From contig NIZU01000001.1 in NCBI GenBank assembly GCA_003315675.1, positions 1-17,883 of the forward strand: DNA of 17,883 nucleotides, read 5' to 3'. Below are positions 14,416-17,883 of this stretch, piece after piece (within the stretch, counting starts at the first letter, position 1; the number at the start of each line of letters is the position of its first letter). The translations under genes were made by a program, and so were the position numbers. The stretch comes from Methanocorpusculum sp. MCE. GTDB taxonomy: Archaea; Halobacteriota; Methanomicrobia; Methanomicrobiales; Methanocorpusculaceae. The notes under the pieces are model-generated. The model was not told where the DNA came from and ran no database searches. It saw only the letters and a list, made by a program, of their open reading frames with translations.

Positions 14416-15816
14416 ATGGATAATCCACGATACATCCCTACCGCTGAGGAGACAAAACGCCTCAGCGCTTTTTTGAAAATACGCAGCATACCAACCCTTG
14501 AAAAGCAGACGATTCAGTACATCGAGAGGGTCACCGGCAAATCCTGGAAAGACGAGACCGTCCTCGAGAAGATAAGAAACGCCGTCATCGCTCAAAAAGA
14601 GGCATACTGGAAAGAAGGAGTCCAAAAGAGCGTCTCCTACAAAGGAGCATACAGCGTTCTCGGCTATATGGCATACCAGATGCCGGGTTATGTTCTGGAG
14701 TTCTCCGAGTTTTTTGCCGGACTCGTTACCTCGGGACTGATCAGAAAACATGTGAAGGTTCTGGATATCGGATCGGGACCCGGAATCGTTTCGATTGGAA
14801 TTGCCAGTGTCCTTTCCTGTCTGGACAATATGACGGCCGAGATCACGTCCCTTGAGCAGTACGAGAACCATATCGAAGCATATCAGGCGATCGTGCCGGA
14901 ATTCCTGAAATATGCCGGGGATAAAGTCACAGCGGAAAAACCGCTCGCACAGAATATAACGAAGGAGATTCCCGAGGGGGAGTTCGATTTGATCGTCTGC
15001 TCGAATGTCATCAACGAATTGAGCGGTCTCGATTCCGAGAAAAAAGCGGACCTTGTGATGGCTCTCTCGAAACATCTTGTCCCCGACGGAAATCTCGCCA
15101 TCCTTGAGCCTGCGGATCTGGCAAATGCAACGATGCTCCGCGACCTCTCGCGGGATGTGAAAAAACGGGGTCTTACGATCTACGCTCCATGTAATGATCT
15201 CCGGGGCGTGTATTGTACCGTTTCACCCTGCTGGTCGTTTAGGTCGTATGCCGACATTAAGCCGACGGAGCTGATGTTCGCACTCGGCGGTGCCGAAGAG
15301 AAGTTCCGGTTCGTGAACACGGATGTGAAGTTCTCGTATGCGATCCTAAGAACCGACGGGCACAGAAAATGCGGATACAAAATCCAGGGTGATGCCAAAA
15401 GAGCAAGACTCTCCCAACTCAAAAAACATCTGGAGAGACGGATCCATATTACGGTTTCCGTTATGTCGGCCGACATCGGCGATGCGAAAAATTATCTGTT
15501 CCTCGTCTGCGACGGGACGGGCACAACACCGACCTACGTAGCACTGCCGGCATTTCACCGGACGCCGGAGCATGAAGCCCTGCTTACGGCATCCTACGGA
15601 TCGGTGGTCGCTATCGATTCGGTAATGGTACGGTTCAATAAACAGCAGAACGCCTACAATCTGCTGATGGGACGGGAAAGTTTCACCAGAATGATTGCAG
15701 GCACTCCGACAGGAAATAAAGCGCCGGACAAGATCGCATTACTGAAGGAAAAATACGGTAAGAAGCCTTCGCCGAACTACCGCGGGAAGAAAACGGGGAA
15801 AAACACGTCAAAATAA
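14416..15816 (+). CDS. Rsm22/METTL17-like methyltransferase-fold protein
   Basis: A 466-residue relative of mitochondrial Rsm22 (METTL17), which assists small-ribosomal-subunit assembly. The AdoMet-fold motif I is VLDIGSGPG (Asp117-Gly123). FDLIVCSNVINEL (about 190-202) is the acceptor-region strand. A Cys-rich stretch follows, APCNDLRGVYCTVSPCWSF, with Cys259, Cys267 and Cys272, and Cys319 farther on, which matches the arrangement of the Fe-S cluster ligands in METTL17. The basic C-terminus (KKPSPNYRGKKTGKN) may bind rRNA. Last gene of the sepF-ZPR1 operon. Downstream T-rich bases at about 15817-15836 can terminate. Confidence 0.9.
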   Translation: MDNPRYIPTAEETKRLSAFLKIRSIPTLEKQTIQYIERVTGKSWKDETVLEKIRNAVIAQKEAYWKEGVQKSVSYKGAYSVLGYMAYQMPGYVLEFSEFFAGLVTSGLIRKHVKVLDIGSGPGIVSIGIASVLSCLDNMTAEITSLEQYENHIEAYQAIVPEFLKYAGDKVTAEKPLAQNITKEIPEGEFDLIVCSNVINELSGLDSEKKADLVMALSKHLVPDGNLAILEPADLANATMLRDLSRDVKKRGLTIYAPCNDLRGVYCTVSPCWSFRSYADIKPTELMFALGGAEEKFRFVNTDVKFSYAILRTDGHRKCGYKIQGDAKRARLSQLKKHLERRIHITVSVMSADIGDAKNYLFLVCDGTGTTPTYVALPAFHRTPEHEALLTASYGSVVAIDSVMVRFNKQQNAYNLLMGRESFTRMIAGTPTGNKAPDKIALLKEKYGKKPSPNYRGKKTGKNTSK

Positions 15817-15836
15817 TTTTTGAAAACTCTTTTAAT
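15817..15836 (+). terminator. T-rich terminator after the Rsm22-like gene
   Basis: Two short T-runs (TTTTT and CTTTT) directly after the stop form a plausible archaeal T-run terminator for the sepF operon. No hairpin is needed or seen. The rest of the gap to 15961 shows only the near-repeat GCGAATCGGCGCGAAT at about 15942-15957 and no gene. Confidence 0.4.
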
Positions 15837-15961
15837 ATGAGTTATGCGGGGTTATCTTAACCGAAAAACTGACGTACTTATGAGATGCACTTCGATTTTA
15901 TGTACGGTCTTAGTGTAGACACAAGAGAAAAAACCAACCGCGAATCGGCGCGAATGGGCAT

Positions 15962-16468
15962 TCACCGAATCAAACCACACATCCGATAAATCTCATCAAT
16001 AACAGGCCCCTTCCCCGCAATATACGAATCCCTATCATCGGCATACTGCAAAGCCAGCTCTTTTTTCACGGCACCATACCGATCCCTGACATCCGGATGC
16101 TCCCGTAAATAATTGCGGAAAATGATATTTCTCCGCAGTTCCTCAGTATCTCTTTTGCAGACATAAAGATGGTGCATCATCAAATGCGGTTTGCCCTCGT
16201 ATTTAAACGCATCCCGACCCAGAATACCCAGATCTCCCTCATGATGATACCCTATACTCTCCAGCAGTGATTTCACCTCATCAAACGTATCATCGATCAC
16301 AACATCGATGTCGATAAAGGGTTTGGCCACCAGCCCCTTAACGGAAGTACTCCCGACATGCTCAATCGAAAGGACCTTCCCCGCAATGACAGAGAACAGC
16401 TCACCCTCTATTTTGTGGAACTCGTTCTCCCATGCCGGATCATACTCCTCCACAACCACATATTTCAT
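15962..16468 (-). CDS. GrpB-family nucleotidyltransferase-fold protein
   Basis: A 168-residue GrpB/UPF0157 protein of the nucleotidyltransferase superfamily; the substrate is unknown. The motif SIEHVGSTSVKGLVAKPFIDIDVVI carries the GSTS and Asp-x-Asp residues expected for the metal site, and HLYVCKRDTEELRRNI is a family segment. I prefer the ATG at 16468 (MKYVVVEEYDP), which begins at the family's usual point; GTG at 16474 has better spacing from GAGGG and would add two residues. The open frame extends to 16528. The gene is AT-richer than most neighbours and stands next to an insertion sequence, so it may be acquired. Confidence 0.88.
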   Translation of the reverse strand: MKYVVVEEYDPAWENEFHKIEGELFSVIAGKVLSIEHVGSTSVKGLVAKPFIDIDVVIDDTFDEVKSLLESIGYHHEGDLGILGRDAFKYEGKPHLMMHHLYVCKRDTEELRRNIIFRNYLREHPDVRDRYGAVKKELALQYADDRDSYIAGKGPVIDEIYRMCGLIR

Positions 16469-16582
16469 TTTCACGGTATCCCTCATATTAAATTCATTAC
16501 ATGCTGTTACAATCTCATATATCATCATCTGGAATACTCAGATACTTTACCATTTTACGAAGATAGTCTACTGATATCGTTT

Positions 16583-16632
16583 AATTCTCAAAAGACTTCT
16601 ACAAAATCCACAAAAAAAAGATATTGAGAATT
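16583..16632. repeat. Inverted repeat in the left region of the right IS copy
   Basis: AATTCTCAA (16583-16591) and TTGAGAATT (16624-16632) are perfect nine-base inverted arms with 32 bases between. A 12-base palindrome GAAAGTACTTTC follows at 16655-16666. They may belong to the IS leader, where they could bind transposase or form RNA structure, or be a transcription end for flanking DNA. Confidence 0.4.
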
Positions 16633-16794
16633 TCTAACAACCTTTTTTTTGACAGAAAGTACTTTCTTTTCGTACGTTGAGTAGTATGTATGGGGACTTT
16701 CAGCAGCTTTGGTCTCAACCAGGCATATCACGAACGTTATGAAAAACTTGGCGACCGTCTCTCCGACGTTGGTAAAACACTTGATTGGGATGTG

Positions 16795-16840
16795 TTTCGC
16801 CCTCTTCTTGAATCCATTTTCGCCCTCTTCTTGAATCCAT
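16795..16840. repeat. Perfect 23-bp tandem duplication in the transposase gene
   Basis: The 23 bases at 16795-16817 (beginning TTTCGCCCTCTTC) are repeated exactly at 16818-16840. Removing one unit restores ESMYANKSG in frame with the N-terminus. This is a typical replication-slippage frameshift of +2. Confidence 0.95.
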
Positions 16841-16982
16841 GTATGCAAATAAATCCGGCAAGGGCGGTCATCCCAATGTCGATGTCATACTTATGTTCAA
16901 GATTCAGCTTCTGGAAGTCTGGTATAATCTGTCTGATCTCGCCGTTGAACGTGAAATTTATGATCGTCTTTCTTTTTGGCAT

Positions 16983-17035
16983 GGTAAGTGAGGGCGTTAG
17001 CCCGAAACGGTGAGCAAGATTCGATCTTGCGAACT
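16983..17035. repeat. Hairpin-rich 50-53 bp insertion in the transposase gene
   Basis: Bases between the codons for LSFWH and LGCPDK are extra when the protein is compared with the usual IS5 plan. They contain two adjacent hairpins, GGGC-GTTA-GCCC (16992-17003) and GCAAGAT-TCG-ATCTTGC (17014-17030), and stop codons in the transposase frame. The make-up is that of a small palindromic repeat or a miniature non-autonomous element. Exact borders are uncertain by a few bases. No other copy is seen in this window. Confidence 0.65.
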
Positions 17036-17767
17036 CTTGGCTGTCCTGACAAAATACCCGACAATTCAACGATCTGGTTATTTCGGGAGCGCATGTCCGA
17101 ATCAGGCGTTGATACATTGGTCTGGCAGGAGTTTCAGAGACAACTTGACCTGAAAGGTCTGAAAATTGAACAAGGTATGATTCAGGATGCAACGTTTGTG
17201 TATGCTGAACCCGGTCATTGTAAGAAAGACACGCCGCGAGGAGATCAGGCAAAAACACGACGGGATAAAGATGGAAAAATCATGTCCAAGAACGGCAAAA
17301 TGCACTATGGCTATAAACTTCATACCATCATGGATACGACGCACGATCTTATTCGACGCATTGAAACCACCACGGCAAATGTTCATGATAGTCAGGTGGA
17401 CCTCTCAGAAAAAGGAGAAGTGGTCTATCGGGATCGGGGATATCAGGGAGCAAAATGCAAGGGATATAGTGCCACAATGAAAAGGGGAGCGAGAGGGCAT
17501 CCCATTGGCATACGAGATAAACTGAGAAATCTGCGAATAAGTAGGAAGAGATCAAAGGACGAGAGACACTATGTAGTGATCAAAAATATCTTTCATGCAG
17601 GGTTGGTAAAGGTAACAACGCTGCAAAGAGTACGAGTGAAAAATATGCTGGCTGCATTTTGTTATAATATCTATCAGGTGAAAACGATTCAAAACAGAGT
17701 GTAAATTTAAAAAAAAAACGTCAAGGAATAATGGGTATTCTTCTTTTTTTGGGGGGGGTGAGGGGGT

Positions 17768-17883
17768 ATGGATGTAGCCAATCTCCTATACATGACATCC
17801 CAGGAAAACATGGAAAAACGCCTCGAAGAACTCGAACGCGACTATGCCGACCTCATGGAACGGGTCCGCGACCTCGAACTCCA
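17768..17883 (+). CDS. Start of an unidentified coiled-coil ORF, cut by the window end
   Basis: An open frame runs from ATG 17768 (MDVANLLYMTSQENMEK) or ATG 17792 to the window end. From 17792 it reads as a charged heptad helix (EKRLEELERDYADLMERV), clearly coiled-coil-like. The first ATG and a G-rich stretch before it lie within the IS end, so the element may supply the leader and perhaps the start. A proteasome-activating nucleotidase begins with such a helix in archaea, but so do many proteins; I cannot name it. Confidence 0.45.
   Translation, partial: MDVANLLYMTSQENMEKRLEELERDYADLMERVRDLEL

Larger units (their letters stand above)
16690..17704 (+). pseudogene. IS5-family transposase with two disruptions
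   Basis: Reading starts at ATG 16690 (MGTFSSFGLNQAYHERYEKL) in frame 1, moves to frame 3 after a 23-bp tandem duplication at 16795-16840, and to frame 2 after a 50-53 bp insertion near 16983-17035. Joining the three pieces gives a continuous protein of about 312-313 residues: N-terminal FRPLLESMYANKSGKGGHPN, then NLSDLAVEREIYDRLSFWH, then GCPDKIPDNSTIWLFRERM, then the DDE core with IQDATFV, YRDRGYQG and KDERHYVVIKN. That is a normal IS5 length and order, so these are true lesions in a once-intact gene. The stretch from 16988 to 17704 is still open, but its ATG lies inside the insertion and it lacks the DNA-binding N-terminus. Confidence 0.88.
16561..17784 (+). mobile_element. IS5-type insertion sequence, right copy (inactive)
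   Basis: A second copy of the element found at 1-679, same orientation. The right end, near 17784, is where the two copies stop matching. The left end is a guess: AGATAGTCTAC at 16561-16571 agrees at 9 of 11 bases with the reverse complement of the right end (AGATTGGCTAC), giving a length near 1.22 kb, normal for IS5 elements. No matching target duplication is seen at these borders. Its transposase gene is broken at two places (see next entries), so it cannot move by its own enzyme but could be moved by another copy. Confidence 0.8.

Noticed and set aside
16655..16666. GAAAGTACTTTC palindrome as a recombination site
   Set aside because: A 12-base palindrome alone is common in AT-rich DNA, and no integrase or second copy is nearby.
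1..17784. Composite transposon
   Set aside because: The bracketed genes are core archaeal housekeeping genes in several operons on both strands; there is no sign that they move as cargo.
16561..17784. Exact IS borders with a target duplication
   Set aside because: The left border rests on a 9 of 11 match only, and the four bases outside each proposed border do not match, so no target duplication is claimed.

Overview
The window is archaeal and most likely from a Methanomicrobiales methanogen; a Methanocorpusculum-like organism is my best guess from general gene content, not from a database match. The archaeal signature genes are tiaS (agmatidine synthetase), cofD (coenzyme F420), deoxyhypusine synthase, Lsm, ribosomal protein L37e, archaeal SepF, a PUA-domain protein and a metal-ECF CbiM/NikM subunit. 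TATA-like boxes, short leaders and T-run terminators fit this.

Layout. 1-679: 3' part of an IS5-type insertion sequence. 733-2781 (-): cbiM-like metal transporter subunit and an archaeal HTH regulator. 2830-4050 (+): tiaS. 4097-5649 (-): glnK and an ammonium transporter gene interrupted by an in-frame TGA. 5884-7603 (+): a hypothetical protein, a 376-base non-coding stretch with a structured element, and a membrane-anchored secreted protein. 7688-9265 (+): deoxyhypusine synthase and OMP decarboxylase, directly abutting. 9272-12619 (-): lsm, rpl37e, purF, a YcxB-like membrane protein and cofD, read in that order. 12929-15816 (+): PUA protein, sepF, ZPR1-type zinc protein and Rsm22-like methyltransferase. 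15962-16468 (-): GrpB-like nucleotidyltransferase. 16561-17784: a second IS copy in the same orientation, followed by the start of a coiled-coil ORF cut by the window end.

Most of the window is housekeeping: translation (tiaS, hypusine, L37e, Lsm, PUA, Rsm22), nucleotide synthesis (pyrF, purF), F420 (cofD) and cell division (sepF). The unusual part is a set of lesions in nitrogen- and metal-related genes. (1) PurF keeps its phosphoribosyltransferase and Fe-S residues but has lost every recognisable catalytic residue of its glutaminase domain, including the nucleophilic Cys. (2) amt has a single in-frame TGA in place of a conserved Gly. (3) GlnK lacks the T-loop Tyr51 and has Trp in place of Arg101. 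(4) The cbiM-like gene has ACG where its structurally essential Met1 should be. Together (1)-(3) suggest a lineage living with plentiful ammonia, where glutamine-dependent and transporter-dependent nitrogen capture is under relaxed selection; this is inference. (5) The right-hand transposase is broken by an exact 23-bp tandem duplication and by a 50-53 bp insertion made of small hairpins. No CRISPR array, tRNA, rRNA or phage module was seen.
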